This document shows positions 41,423-51,835 of a stretch of 64,000 bases of DNA, piece after piece. The notes below the pieces were generated by a model, which was not told the DNA's origin, did not search any database, and saw only the letters and a list, made by a program, of their open reading frames with translations. The position numbers and the translations under genes were made by a program. The DNA lies in contig NZ_MKEK01000001.1 in the NCBI RefSeq assembly GCF_001752395.1, forward strand, positions 2,891,508 through 2,955,507, given 5' to 3'. This DNA is from Rheinheimera salexigens. Lineage in GTDB: Bacteria > Pseudomonadota > Gammaproteobacteria > Enterobacterales > Alteromonadaceae. How positions within the stretch are numbered: the stretch's first letter is position 1; each line of letters begins with the position of its first letter.

Positions 41423-43561
41423 CTAGTTTGCTCTGCTTAACTCGGTTAATAAGGTTTTTGCGGCTTTATCTTGTTGTAATTGCCATAAAATATAACGGCT
41501 ATCAACATGAATAGCCCGACTGTGTTGCTCATCATAATGCCAGTCACTAATAACCGTCTCGCACGCGCCATCTATAACAATACCGACAATATTACCTTGC
41601 CAGTTTAAGGTTACCGCGCCTGCATGACCAGAGGTAATATCAGCGTTAGTTAAAAAGTTAATCGGTAAACTTTGATATTCAGTTTGCTGTAACTGCTGCA
41701 TCAGCTTGTTTACTGCAGGTGCAGCTTCAGTACGGCCAAAATTATCTATTAAGCCTTTGGCAGAACTAAAAGGCTGATACCATACTGCGTCTCTTGGTTG
41801 ATAGCCTTTCACTTGAGCAACATTTAGCCGCAAAGTGCCGTTAGCATCAGCATAAAAATCCAAATTATTAGCATCATTAAAAGCTTGCCATACCTCAATA
41901 TAAGCTGGCCAAGCTTGGGCTAACTCAGCTTCAAGCAACTGTCGTTGTTGCTGAATTTTTTCATGGCTTTTTTGCATAGCAACCGCAAAGCTAATTAAGG
42001 TATCTTGGCTTTGCACGAACTGCTCAACATTAGCGGTTAACCAAGCTTCGCGCTGCGCTTTGTCACTCAATTTAGAGCCACGATAAATGGCCTCTAATTT
42101 ATGCCGAACTATTTCGACATTAAAACCATCCTTTAAAGCAAAATAATGGTCTAGATCTGCTAAGCGATGCTCTGGCGGTAATTTGGCATATTCGGCTAAA
42201 AATTGTAAGGCTAAGCTTTGATCAACACGGCTATCAAAATGCTCTGCAATATGCTGCATGCTTTGAGTTAGCTCGTGCTTGGCTTGCTTTAATGCAGTGC
42301 TATTGCTGGTTTGGTCTTGCCTAAGTAAGGCATAGTGATATAACTGCTGCGCTAATGATGGCAGCTGAACATAGTTAAAGTTTTCTAATGTAAGATCGCG
42401 CCGGGATTGTTGATATTGCTGTTGATTAAGCTCCGTTACACGCTGTACTACTTGAGTATACAGCTGCCGCCGAACCAAACTGCCATTTATCCACGTTGCT
42501 AATTTGGCTTCTTGGCTAAGCTTATTTTTAATCACCGAACTATGGCCAAAACGCGCTAGCTGTTTCTGCTCTTGAGTAATGATTTTAGCCAGCCAATATA
42601 GTTGATGCTGATAAGTTTCCGCCAGCCGGCTATTGCTGGTGGTATGTTTCTGGATTATACCTAACGCTTGCTGATGATATTGTAATTGTAACGGTTCTAG
42701 CTGCTCAAATTGTAAGCTGACAGCCGCTGCCGTTTGATAACGCTGGCTATACATAGGAAAGCCAGCCACTAAAACATCGTCATGTTCGCTAACACCTTGG
42801 GTGGAAAAAGCTAAAAACGATTCCGCTTGGTGCGGTACATTTTGCAATGAAAAATCTGCTGTTTGGCCCTTAAGGTCAACATAGCCACGTAAAAACACAT
42901 AATCCGCACTATATTGTGGCCACGCGTTAGCATCTGCCTTTTGGCCTAATTGTGCTAAAGCCGCATTAGGCGCATACACCAACCGAACATCCTGTATTTC
43001 TAATGATTTAACTATTTTATACTGTAACCCACCATCAACTGTGTGTAACTGACAGCGTAATTTAGTTTGCAGCTCACACTGTTGTAATAACGGCTCTGTT
43101 AGCTGCTGCAGTTTTATTAGTCGTTGCTGAGGAGTTAACTGACTATCAAGTTGGCGCTTAATCACTAACGTGACATCATCTACTTGCTGCGGAATAGTTA
43201 TTTTTACACCTTGCAGTGGCAACTCTTTATTAGCGTCTATTGCTGCAAAGTTATCATTCGCCACTAGCCCTTCAACAGATAACGCAGCAGATTGGGCTAT
43301 TTTATCAGCAATACAATTATTGCTGGTCAATACTAAGCCATGTTTAGCCACCAGCGCGCCACTGCAATTATTTACTTTTACAGCAGTTGCCAAACTAAGC
43401 TGAGTTAATTTATTGATAATGTCTGCTTTTGTGTTGGCGTGATTATTGGCTAGATGTGTGGCTAATTCAGTTTGTTGTGCTGTTTGCCAAAAACCTTCAT
43501 TCGCCGTCGCTGATAAACAACATAACAACAGCGCTACACTGGCCATACGACATAGATTCAT
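41423..43561 (-). CDS. S46 family peptidase homologue lacking catalytic His and Ser (probable pseudoenzyme)
   Basis: A 712-residue secreted protein (signal peptide 1-20, ATA|NEGFW) that resembles dipeptidyl-peptidases DPP7/DPP11 over its length. Landmarks are recognisable: NNCSGALVAKHGLVLTSNNC corresponds to the family block ending NHHC, YSADYVFLRGYVD to the Asp block, and NADITSGHAGAVTLNWQGNI to the block containing GNSGSP. The catalytic His is Asn (N82) and the catalytic Ser is Ala (A647); only the Asp seems kept. The reading frame is intact, so a non-catalytic role such as binding peptides is inferred. Confidence 0.85.
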   Translation of the reverse strand: MNLCRMASVALLLCCLSATANEGFWQTAQQTELATHLANNHANTKADIINKLTQLSLATAVKVNNCSGALVAKHGLVLTSNNCIADKIAQSAALSVEGLVANDNFAAIDANKELPLQGVKITIPQQVDDVTLVIKRQLDSQLTPQQRLIKLQQLTEPLLQQCELQTKLRCQLHTVDGGLQYKIVKSLEIQDVRLVYAPNAALAQLGQKADANAWPQYSADYVFLRGYVDLKGQTADFSLQNVPHQAESFLAFSTQGVSEHDDVLVAGFPMYSQRYQTAAAVSLQFEQLEPLQLQYHQQALGIIQKHTTSNSRLAETYQHQLYWLAKIITQEQKQLARFGHSSVIKNKLSQEAKLATWINGSLVRRQLYTQVVQRVTELNQQQYQQSRRDLTLENFNYVQLPSLAQQLYHYALLRQDQTSNSTALKQAKHELTQSMQHIAEHFDSRVDQSLALQFLAEYAKLPPEHRLADLDHYFALKDGFNVEIVRHKLEAIYRGSKLSDKAQREAWLTANVEQFVQSQDTLISFAVAMQKSHEKIQQQRQLLEAELAQAWPAYIEVWQAFNDANNLDFYADANGTLRLNVAQVKGYQPRDAVWYQPFSSAKGLIDNFGRTEAAPAVNKLMQQLQQTEYQSLPINFLTNADITSGHAGAVTLNWQGNIVGIVIDGACETVISDWHYDEQHSRAIHVDSRYILWQLQQDKAAKTLLTELSRAN

Positions 43562-43769
43562 TACACAGTATCACCTGAAAATTCATGGTATTGAACGCTA
43601 TCACATTCTGAACAGCACACTGACAATAATGCGGCAAGACGCTCAAATTTGCGGTAATTGCCTCATACTGTTTATACAATCAATTAAGCAGTTGATTAAA
43701 CACTTAATTGTTGCTTATTTCATCCTTGACCTAGGGCGATAACAACGGATAATAAACCCTAACAACAAA

Positions 43770-44270
43770 ATGGGTTTATTTATGGAAGCTTGGTTTGAAA
43801 GAATAATGTATGCATCGCGTTGGATTATGGCGCCAATTTATCTTGGTTTAAGTTTGGCACTACTAGCCTTAGGTATTAAATTTTTTCAGGAAATTTGGCA
43901 CATCATCCCCATTATTTTCTCCATGAAAGAAATTGAATTAGTGTTAGTGGTGCTATCACTCATTGATATTACTTTAGTCGGCGGGTTAATTGTGATGGTA
44001 ATGTTCTCTGGTTATGAGAACTTTGTTTCAAGATTAGATTTAGAGGACAATGATGAAAAGTTGGGCTGGTTAGGAAAGCTGGATGCCGGTTCATTAAAAA
44101 ATAAAGTGGCCGCTTCAATCGTGGCTATTTCATCAATACATTTATTAAAAGTATTTATGAATACAGAAAATATCAGTAATGATAAAATTAAATGGTACTT
44201 ATTAATGCATATCACTTTTGTGCTATCTGCATTTGCTATGGGCTATTTAGATAAGTTACTGCGTAAATAA
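43770..44270 (+). CDS. yqhA: YqhA family membrane protein (UPF0114)
   Basis: A 166-residue inner-membrane protein with about four helices, clearly related to E. coli YqhA ([52 protein letters not shown]). Function unknown. The family start is probably the ATG at 43782 (MEAWFER); the ORF also has an ATG at 43770, and neither has a good ribosome site. Convergent or neighbouring genes give no clue. Confidence 0.9.
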   Translation: MGLFMEAWFERIMYASRWIMAPIYLGLSLALLALGIKFFQEIWHIIPIIFSMKEIELVLVVLSLIDITLVGGLIVMVMFSGYENFVSRLDLEDNDEKLGWLGKLDAGSLKNKVAASIVAISSIHLLKVFMNTENISNDKIKWYLLMHITFVLSAFAMGYLDKLLRK

Positions 44271-44345
44271 GTGCAATACAGACTATTCCGCTAAGCTTTC
44301 AAGCTTAAGTCCGTTTGCACTATGCTACAAAGGAGTGTCAGCATA

Positions 44346-47300
44346 GTGAAATTTAGATCTTGTATAACACGATGGCTAACCGTGTATTTGTTGCTATTAG
44401 TGAGCGTGCTAAATTTAGCCAATTCGGCTGAATTAGCTGGCGCACCGTTACTGTCGAATTTTAAGCCTAAAGATTACAATGGTGGCACCCAAAACTGGGC
44501 CATAGCGCAAGATCAACATGGTTTACTCTATGTTGGTAACAATGTCGGTGTTATGCAGTACGATGGCGCACAATGGCGCATGATCCAAACCGGTAATAAA
44601 TCTGTAGCTCGCTCTTTAGCCTTAGCTGTTGATGGCAATATTTATGTCGGCGCTAAAGGTGACATTGGCTATCTAGATCAGCAAAACGATAGCCGCTATG
44701 TGTCTTTAATTGATCGCATACCTGCCGAATATCGTGATTTTCAAGATGTCCGCCAAACCTTTGCCGCCGCAGAAGGTGTGTACTTTGTTAGCCGTAATTA
44801 TATCTTTCGTGTTAGCTATGACCATGCCACAGATAATCAGGTAAAAGTATGGCGTACTAACAGCCGGTTTCTTAAAGCTTTTTGGTTAGATGACCGATTA
44901 ATCGTGCGTGAGCAAGACACAGGCTTAGTGGAGTTAGTTAATAATAACTTTCAATTAGTAGCCGGCAGTGAGCGTTTTGCTAGCACCAGTGTTTATGTAT
45001 TGCTGCGCTATGACGACACTCGGCTACTGGTTGGCAGCCGCACTAAAGGTTTATATTTAATGGATGCTAATGGCAGTCAGCCATGGCAAACCGATATCAA
45101 CTCCGTGTTAATGACCGACGTTTTATATACCGGCTATTCATTAAATAGTGGTGATTTTGTGTTAGGCACTAGCCAAAGTGGTGCTTATATACTTACCCCT
45201 GAGGGCAAGTTAAAACATCATCTAGATAAATCTGTTGGTGTGGTTGATCAAAACGTAAGAGCCATTTATCAAGACCATCAACAAGGACTCTGGTTAGCTT
45301 TAGACCATGGCTTAAGCCGCATTGATTTATCATCGGCAATTTCATATTTTGATGATAACAATGGCCTACGTGGCAATGTTTTAGCCCTGCATAAGCATAA
45401 TAATGTACTTTATGTCGGTACCAGCTTAGGTTTATTTTATCAAGATAACGGTAAACACTTTACGCTTATTTCTGCCATACAAAAGCAAACTTGGGACTTT
45501 ATGGAGTTCGGCCCACTCTTACTGGTTGCCAATAGCCGGGGCGTATATAGCTTAGTTCAGCAGCAGCTGCAATTAATTCGCCCCTCAGAGCAGGCCAGTA
45601 AAACCCTATATCAATCAAAAGCCAACCCAGATCGCTTATATATTGGTTTACAAGATGGTCTTGCTAGCATGCGCTATGACAACGGCAATTGGCATGATGA
45701 AGGTCAAGTCCCCGGTGTCAAAGGCAATATAAATAGTATTTTAGAATTAGATAATGGCGAGCTGTGGTTAGGCTCGTTAGCGCATGGTGTGTATCAATTA
45801 ATTATTCCGCAACAATGGCAAGGCGGTAATTCTGTGCCCTTAGCGTTGAAGCGTTTTGCTAAAACCGCTGGCTTACCTAGTGCCAACCGTAATGCTGTTT
45901 CAGTATTTAACCAACAACTGCTTATTGCCACTGTTGCCGGCTTTTACCGCTTCGATCGAATAAAAGAGCAGTTTTATTTAGACCAAAAATTGGCTGCTGC
46001 TTTTAGCCAACCCCAACCTTGGGTGCGTTTACCCCAAGAAGATATCGCCGGTAATTTATGGCTATTAACGTGGGATAACACTGACGGCAGTCGCCGTGCT
46101 GGTGCTTTATTGGCCGACAATTCTGGGCAGTATCGTTGGCAGGCCGCAGCCCTAGAGCCTTTAAGAGATATACCCTTTGATACCTTAATGATTGATCAAG
46201 CCAATACTATATGGTTTGGTGGCGCCGAAGGTGTGTTTCGCTTTGCCAGTGAAGAGCACCAAACCATTACTACTAAAGCCCCACTAATACGCCAGCTGCG
46301 TCAAATTGGCGATGCTAATGTGCTCTTTTCAGGTACTGCTATGTCTACACAACAAGAATTGGCCTTAGCCCCCAACGTTAATAGTTTACGTTTTGTTTAT
46401 GCTAGCCCTAATTACAGCCATCTATTTACGCCACAGTTTCAAGTTAAATTAGAAGGTTATGATAAAGACTGGTCTGAATTCAGCACTGAGCTGTATCGTG
46501 ACTATACTAATTTGCCCAGTGGCGATTACCAATTTATGCTGCGCAGTCGAGATAACCAAAATGAACTGTATTTATCCCAGCCATTACAATTTAGTATTAC
46601 TAAAGCGTGGTATTTAACTAGTTATGCCTTATTCAGTTACTTGCTGCTATTTGCTTTAAGCCTGTACTTAATACTTAAAGGCTATTATTACTCACTGCAA
46701 AAAGATAAAGAAAAACTAACTCTGCAAATACAGCAACACAGTGCCGACATGCAGCTCACCATGAAAGAACTCCAACAAGCAAAACTACATGCTGAAGCAG
46801 CTTCTGTAGCCAAGGGTGAGTTTCTGGCTAATATGAGCCATGAATTACGCACCCCGCTAAATGCTGTACTTGGCTTCGCTGAACTCGCCCAAGAATGTAA
46901 TGATCCTATTAAGCGCAATAGCTATCTGCAAAAAATTCAAGCCTCAGGCAAAGTTTTACTCAGTGTGATTAGTGACATTTTAGATTTTTCAAAAGTAGAA
47001 GCGGATAAGCTACAACTAGAGAGTCTGCCTTTTTCGCTGGTCGACACGGTTGAGCAAGTCAGCGATATCTTTAGTAATCAGCTACAACATAAACCGCTTA
47101 AATTCAGCAAACATATTGATAGCAACATACCTACATTAGTCGCAGGCGATGCTTTACGCTTAAGCCAAATATTAATTAACTTGCTAAGTAACGCTATAAA
47201 GTTTACTGAACGCGGCGAAATAACCTTAAGCATCACGCAAAGCCAACAACAGCATAGCGGGCAAACATTAATTAACTTTAGCGTAGCAGACACCGGTATT

Positions 47301-48008
47301 GGTATTGCGCTTGAACAGCAAAAAGATTTGTTTACCGCTTTTAATCAAGCAGATAGCTCTATCAGCCGTAAGTATGGCGGTACCGGTTTAGGCTTAGCCA
47401 TTAGTCACCGTTTAGTGAAATTAATGGGCGGAAACTTACAGTTAAGTAGTCAGAAAGGCGTCGGTAGTCGTTTTTATTTTAGCTTGCTGTTTAATCAGGT
47501 GCCGCCACAAGCAGCGGGTTCTAATTTTACAGCCACAATAGCTGCAACCGGTTCAGCAACCAGTAAATCAAGTGAAGCCACTGCTGTTACTTTAGCAAAC
47601 CAGTCAACAACAGCGCAGCAAGAGCCCAAAAGACTTACCCCAGCGCAACACACCGTATTGTTAGTAGAAGATAATTACTTTAACCAAGTGTTAGTACAAA
47701 TTGTGTTACAAAAATTAGGCTATCAAATATTAACGGCTAATAACGGTGAGCAAGCACTAACTATGGCCCAACAGCAACCAGTCTCGTTAGTATTAATGGA
47801 TATAGAAATGCCCGGCTTAAACGGCTACGAAACAACCGAGCAATTACGTCAGCTAGCCAATTACGCCAACACACCCATTATTGCCATGACTGCCCACTGC
47901 AGTGAAGACATTATAAAGCAATGTTACAGCAGCAATATGGATGACGTGCTAAGCAAACCGTTTAGTCACGCCGAATTAATGCAAAAGCTTGAGCGGTGGT
48001 TAAGTTAA
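44346..48008 (+). CDS. Hybrid sensor histidine kinase with periplasmic Reg_prop/Y_Y_Y sensor and receiver domain
   Basis: A one-protein two-component system of about 1220 residues. A signal peptide is followed by a large periplasmic beta-propeller built of two-component-regulator propeller repeats (such as NVGVMQYDGAQWR, HGLSRIDLSS), then a Y_Y_Y domain (KLEGYDKDWSEF; YTNLPSGDYQFMLRSRD). One membrane helix lies near 760-780, then a HisKA domain with phospho-acceptor His in MSHELRTPLNAV, a HATPase domain (NLLSNAIKF, DTGIGI, GGTGLGLAI) and a C-terminal receiver with Asp in VLMDIEMPG. There is no HTH output domain, so signalling must pass to another protein. GTG at 44346 is preferred because AAGGAG precedes it; an ATG at 44322 is the alternative. 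Confidence 0.9.
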   Translation: MKFRSCITRWLTVYLLLLVSVLNLANSAELAGAPLLSNFKPKDYNGGTQNWAIAQDQHGLLYVGNNVGVMQYDGAQWRMIQTGNKSVARSLALAVDGNIYVGAKGDIGYLDQQNDSRYVSLIDRIPAEYRDFQDVRQTFAAAEGVYFVSRNYIFRVSYDHATDNQVKVWRTNSRFLKAFWLDDRLIVREQDTGLVELVNNNFQLVAGSERFASTSVYVLLRYDDTRLLVGSRTKGLYLMDANGSQPWQTDINSVLMTDVLYTGYSLNSGDFVLGTSQSGAYILTPEGKLKHHLDKSVGVVDQNVRAIYQDHQQGLWLALDHGLSRIDLSSAISYFDDNNGLRGNVLALHKHNNVLYVGTSLGLFYQDNGKHFTLISAIQKQTWDFMEFGPLLLVANSRGVYSLVQQQLQLIRPSEQASKTLYQSKANPDRLYIGLQDGLASMRYDNGNWHDEGQVPGVKGNINSILELDNGELWLGSLAHGVYQLIIPQQWQGGNSVPLALKRFAKTAGLPSANRNAVSVFNQQLLIATVAGFYRFDRIKEQFYLDQKLAAAFSQPQPWVRLPQEDIAGNLWLLTWDNTDGSRRAGALLADNSGQYRWQAAALEPLRDIPFDTLMIDQANTIWFGGAEGVFRFASEEHQTITTKAPLIRQLRQIGDANVLFSGTAMSTQQELALAPNVNSLRFVYASPNYSHLFTPQFQVKLEGYDKDWSEFSTELYRDYTNLPSGDYQFMLRSRDNQNELYLSQPLQFSITKAWYLTSYALFSYLLLFALSLYLILKGYYYSLQKDKEKLTLQIQQHSADMQLTMKELQQAKLHAEAASVAKGEFLANMSHELRTPLNAVLGFAELAQECNDPIKRNSYLQKIQASGKVLLSVISDILDFSKVEADKLQLESLPFSLVDTVEQVSDIFSNQLQHKPLKFSKHIDSNIPTLVAGDALRLSQILINLLSNAIKFTERGEITLSITQSQQQHSGQTLINFSVADTGIGIALEQQKDLFTAFNQADSSISRKYGGTGLGLAISHRLVKLMGGNLQLSSQKGVGSRFYFSLLFNQVPPQAAGSNFTATIAATGSATSKSSEATAVTLANQSTTAQQEPKRLTPAQHTVLLVEDNYFNQVLVQIVLQKLGYQILTANNGEQALTMAQQQPVSLVLMDIEMPGLNGYETTEQLRQLANYANTPIIAMTAHCSEDIIKQCYSSNMDDVLSKPFSHAELMQKLERWLS

Positions 48009-48058
48009 CGGTTAACGAAATATTGCTAATATTGTTGGTGGTGCCTATTGCTACAATA

Positions 48059-48090
48059 AAAACGCCATGTCCTAATGGACATGGCGTTTT
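48059..48090. terminator. Bidirectional terminator after the hybrid kinase
   Basis: AAAACGCCATGTCC and GGACATGGCGTTTT form a perfect 14-bp stem with a TAAT loop. T-runs on both strands let it serve the kinase gene and the small minus-strand gene downstream. Confidence 0.9.
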
Positions 48091-48226
48091 AAAAATTTAT
48101 TGCTGCACTTTAACAGCCAGTAGCAATCAGTTTAAATTTGCTGAGTCGCATAGCTAGCTTAATTTAAGCCACTTAATACTTACTATGCTGACCAAATATA
48201 CTGACTAAGAATACTGACTCTTAAAG

Positions 48227-48361
48227 TTAGACTCTGCCGGTTAAAAAGAGTATCAGCACAATAAGTAGTATTAACCCACCTATGCCGCCAATAACGACGT
48301 TCTGCACTACAGCGCCGGCGATTAATAGTAATAATACCAATCCAACTAGACCTAATCTCAT
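48227..48361 (-). CDS. Small hydrophobic protein, 44 aa (DUF3309-like)
   Basis: A short ORF with a good ribosome site (GAGGA, 7-8 bases before ATG). It encodes two hydrophobic helices (LGLVGLVLLLLLIAGAVV and GGIGGLILLIVLILFL) ending in GRV, a pattern like DUF3309 peptides. It lies 64 bp downstream of the membrane-protein gene at 48426-49637 on the same strand, so it may be the last gene of that unit. Function unknown. Confidence 0.7.
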   Translation of the reverse strand: MRLGLVGLVLLLLIAGAVVQNVVIGGIGGLILLIVLILFLTGRV

Positions 48362-48425
48362 AATATATTCCTCGTTACTGTTAATACTATTTTTAGGAAT
48401 CTAACAGTTATACTCATTCATCACG

Positions 48426-49637
48426 TTACCGCTGCACTGCATACACACGACGCACCGCTCCAGCACCTAAGTGACCACCAATTAATCCAGCTAACATACC
48501 TAAAGCCGCAGCAATAAACGCTGACCATAATACAGCTTGCGTATAAGTGCCCACCGCTTCGGTTGCTTGGTTTAACTTGGCTTTAGCTTTATCAATAAAT
48601 TGTTTAGCTTCTTTTTCTGCACCGTCAACAATTGCTTGAATATCCTGTTCAGACAAACTGGTATTAACTGCAAGCACATCTTTAGCCATTTCTGGTTGCC
48701 CCATGATTAAATATTGGCCAGCTTCCAGCATGGTTTCCTGATCTAACTGTTGCAACGCGCGATTAACTTCTTGTGTTGATACTTCTGAGCCAGCCATATT
48801 AGCGATAGATTGACTCATCGCATTTCTAGCGTCATTAAATTGTTCATCTAGCCATTGTTCGGCTTGTATCGCACCATCAGATTTACTCCAGCTTTGTACT
48901 TTTTGCTCGGCTCCATTGATAATCGAATCAATTTCAGCATCTGATAAGTTGCTACGTTGCGCTAACTCAGTACGGGCTTTATCTGTATCACCAGCAATTA
49001 ATGCACTGGTGATAACACCGGTGTCTTCAGCATTTAAAGATTCTATTGCCGAGCGTACTTCGCCTTGATCTGGGCTATTGGCACCGCTGCCGGTATTGCT
49101 GATTATATTAGATGCTTGGCGTTTAATAATTGCCGCGATACTGGTCGCTACTGATTCGGGTAAACCGCTATTTACGTCAGCACCTGAGGCTTTGGCTATG
49201 ACGGTGGTACTCACCTTATTGGCTGAACCCATAGCGCCACTGATGGCATTTACTACACCACCGACGCCAGCTGCACCCAATAAGATAATAAGCACTGTAC
49301 CCACTGACCAAACAGTCAGACCATGCAAGGCGCCAATACGATCATCAGCAGTTCCTGACATTTTGGCAGCAAGAAGCCCACCAGCGAAGGTAGCAATAAG
49401 CGTGCTTAGCAATATCCAAATTATGGAACCTATACCTAAACCGTCTCCCATGGCTGATAAGTCGGTAGCATCTGCAATACCTACTCCAATTGCAGAGCCA
49501 AGTAACAGCATCAGCCAACTAATGGCAATAAATAAGCTGACACCGGCCAATACCGCTCCCCAACTTATACGATGCCCCACGGGAACGTTAAAAGTAGCCC
49601 CAGCTACGGTAGATGAATTGTGTGTATCTATAACCAT
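48426..49637 (-). CDS. Membrane protein of unknown function with helical periplasmic/cytoplasmic insert
   Basis: Of 403 residues, three hydrophobic segments lie near the N-terminus (ISWGAVLAGVSLFIAISWL; SIIWILLSTLIATFAGGLL; VGTVLIILLGAAGVGGVV) and one near the C-terminus (VLWSAFIAAALGMLAGLIGG). Between them are about 200 polar, helix-prone residues with repeated segments of the type LSDAEIDSIINGAEQKVQSW and LSEQDIQAIVDGAEKEAKQF. Similar proteins are known only as conserved membrane proteins. GGAG precedes the ATG. The repeated acidic-lysine helices suggest an oligomerising or binding module; this is inference. Confidence 0.75.
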   Translation of the reverse strand: MVIDTHNSSTVAGATFNVPVGHRISWGAVLAGVSLFIAISWLMLLLGSAIGVGIADATDLSAMGDGLGIGSIIWILLSTLIATFAGGLLAAKMSGTADDRIGALHGLTVWSVGTVLIILLGAAGVGGVVNAISGAMGSANKVSTTVIAKASGADVNSGLPESVATSIAAIIKRQASNIISNTGSGANSPDQGEVRSAIESLNAEDTGVITSALIAGDTDKARTELAQRSNLSDAEIDSIINGAEQKVQSWSKSDGAIQAEQWLDEQFNDARNAMSQSIANMAGSEVSTQEVNRALQQLDQETMLEAGQYLIMGQPEMAKDVLAVNTSLSEQDIQAIVDGAEKEAKQFIDKAKAKLNQATEAVGTYTQAVLWSAFIAAALGMLAGLIGGHLGAGAVRRVYAVQR

Positions 49638-49999
49638 GATGATCTCCTGGATTAAATAGACGGCCGCTGCCTTAACTCAATCAGCTACCGTAGCGTTAGG
49701 TGATTAACATTTAATGCAGAAAGTGTTTCGCAAGATTTAAGCCAAGCTTAATGTTAGGTATGTTTTAGTGATCGCGCTTAGTAGCCACTTTAGGTCGGCC
49801 CTAAGTAAACTCCGGTTTCTGTTGAAGTTAACTTTTATTTAATTATGGTTAGTCACATTTTTTTGACTGTATTTAAGCGCGCACATGCTATACCAAGAAG
49901 ACATAACAGCAACATAAATCTGTAACGGTTACCGATTGGATCGTAAGATTTACAAGGTGTTATTTAGAACAATAATAATATACTGCTGCCTGCAATTGA
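49638..49999. other. Intergenic region, no gene seen
   Basis: 362 bp between two minus-strand genes. It is AT-rich and must contain the promoter of the 403-residue membrane protein. A small palindrome (CGGTTACCG) lies near 49926. I see no ORF, RNA gene or terminator. Confidence 0.5.
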
Positions 50000-51835
50000 T
50001 TAACTCAGTTTGTATAAAAAGGGTAATAAAAAAGATAACCCCAACCAGACAATAAAGGTTAATGGCACACCCACTCGCACAAAGTCCATAAAGGTATAAC
50101 CACCCGCATTCATTACTAACAGGTTGGTTTTATAAGCCATAGGCGTGGCATAGCTCATATTGGCGCCGAACAGCACCGCGATAACAAAAGGTTCCGGATC
50201 CAGCTGCAGTTGCTGCGCAATGCTAATAGCAATAGGAGTACCAATAACGGCTGCCGCATTGTTAGAAACGATATTGGTTAAAATAGCCATTAATAGCATT
50301 AGCCCAGAAAGAATAACCGGCGCTGAAGCTCCGCTGGTTACCGCAACAAACACCTGCGCCAAATATTCAGCACCGCCAGTTTGTAACATGGCCGAGCCCA
50401 ACGCTAAACTCGCGACTACAATCATAATTACCCTAGTGCTTAAAGCCATAGAAGCATGGCGCCAAGATAAGCAGCGGGTTAATAACATGATTAATACCCC
50501 ACACACCGCACTAATAGCAATAGTGGCTAGACCAAAGGCAGCAACGATAACAATGCCGGCCATAATAAATAATGCGGTAAGCGCCTTGTCGGTATACGGC
50601 AAGTCAGCGGTTGCATCCAGCACCAGTAAATCACCGGCTCGTTTTATTTCTGCTATTTTTTCATCCTGCCCCTGCACCAACAAAATGTCACCGGTACGCA
50701 TCCGCACTTGCTCTATTTTTGAACGCAAGGTTTCTAGTGTGCTACCTTTGCGCGATATCGCCAGTACCAATAACTGATATCTATCGTCAAAGTTAATTTG
50801 CCGCAGAGTCATGCCTTGTAACGGCGAGCCTTGCACCACGATAATTTCAGCGATTTGTTGACCTGCACCCGACAATGGATGTTCTTCATCGACAGCAGTG
50901 TCTCCCACATATAATGTCGCCCCCAGCGCTCGTTCAAATTCTTTAAGGTTATCCGGCGTATCGTTGACTAATAATCGATCGCCAGCATGAATATGAGTAT
51001 CGGGCAGTGGCATTAAAAAGGTGCCACTACCACGCATGATCCGCTTAACTTCCATTATGCCACCGGTGGCTGCAAATAATTCTGATAGGGTTTTATCAAC
51101 CGCAAAGCCCTCATCCAGAATAACCAATTGAGCCGAAAATATTCTGGGCGAGGTATCAGTCAGTGTCGCTTGTCTGGGCGGTAACAGCAGTGGCGCGATT
51201 AACCACAGATAAAGAATAGCCAGTGAGGCAACGATGGCCGCAGGGATAAAAAAATCAAACATCTGTATTCGTGGTAATCCCATATCCGCAGCCACAGACA
51301 CCACTAACAAGTTAGTCGAAGTACCAATAGTTGTACTCATACCACCCACTAGCGTCGCAAACCCCATGGGCATTAATACTCTTGTAGACGATGTACCCGT
51401 TCGTAACGACACACTAATCAGGATGGGTAACAGCAGAATAACGATGGGAACGTTATTAATAAAGGCACTAAGAAAGGCGCCGATAATAAGTGTCAGCAAC
51501 ATACTCAGTTTTGGGCTGTGTTGCCACAAACGAGCCAAATTTCGCCCCACCGGCTCAAGTGCACCCGTACGCACCAAACCATGACCCGCGATCATCAGCG
51601 CACACACCGCGATCAATGCCTCATGACCAAAACCGTTGAAAAACGCCACTGCCTCAAGCGGCTCACCCTCTGGCGTAATATAAGGAAATGCCGTAAAGCC
51701 ACAGGTAAGTAATACCAATATAATTAGACTAGAGGTTTCAATAGCCATTTTTTCGCGGCTAAACAACACCAGCGCAAGTACAACTAATCCCAGCACAGCT
51801 AAGGTATGCGGTTCAGGCATAGGTGGATAATTCAT
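50000..51835 (-). CDS. SLC13/DASS-type permease with TrkA-C (RCK_C) domains
   Basis: A 611-residue inner-membrane transporter. Helices in the first 200 residues and the last 190 residues flank a soluble insert with two TrkA-C domains (about 230-310 and 320-400; HIHAGDRLLVNDTPDNLKEF and VRMRTGDILLVQGQDEKIAE). The SLC13-type signatures SAFINNVPIVILLLPI, TTIGTSTNLLVVSVA and IVSNNAAAVIGTP are present. Relatives (YfbS-like) are Na+-linked anion or dicarboxylate carriers; the substrate here is not evident. Confidence 0.88.
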   Translation of the reverse strand: MNYPPMPEPHTLAVLGLVVLALVLFSREKMAIETSSLIILVLLTCGFTAFPYITPEGEPLEAVAFFNGFGHEALIAVCALMIAGHGLVRTGALEPVGRNLARLWQHSPKLSMLLTLIIGAFLSAFINNVPIVILLLPILISVSLRTGTSSTRVLMPMGFATLVGGMSTTIGTSTNLLVVSVAADMGLPRIQMFDFFIPAAIVASLAILYLWLIAPLLLPPRQATLTDTSPRIFSAQLVILDEGFAVDKTLSELFAATGGIMEVKRIMRGSGTFLMPLPDTHIHAGDRLLVNDTPDNLKEFERALGATLYVGDTAVDEEHPLSGAGQQIAEIIVVQGSPLQGMTLRQINFDDRYQLLVLAISRKGSTLETLRSKIEQVRMRTGDILLVQGQDEKIAEIKRAGDLLVLDATADLPYTDKALTALFIMAGIVIVAAFGLATIAISAVCGVLIMLLTRCLSWRHASMALSTRVIMIVVASLALGSAMLQTGGAEYLAQVFVAVTSGASAPVILSGLMLLMAILTNIVSNNAAAVIGTPIAISIAQQLQLDPEPFVIAVLFGANMSYATPMAYKTNLLVMNAGGYTFMDFVRVGVPLTFIVWLGLSFLLPFLYKLS

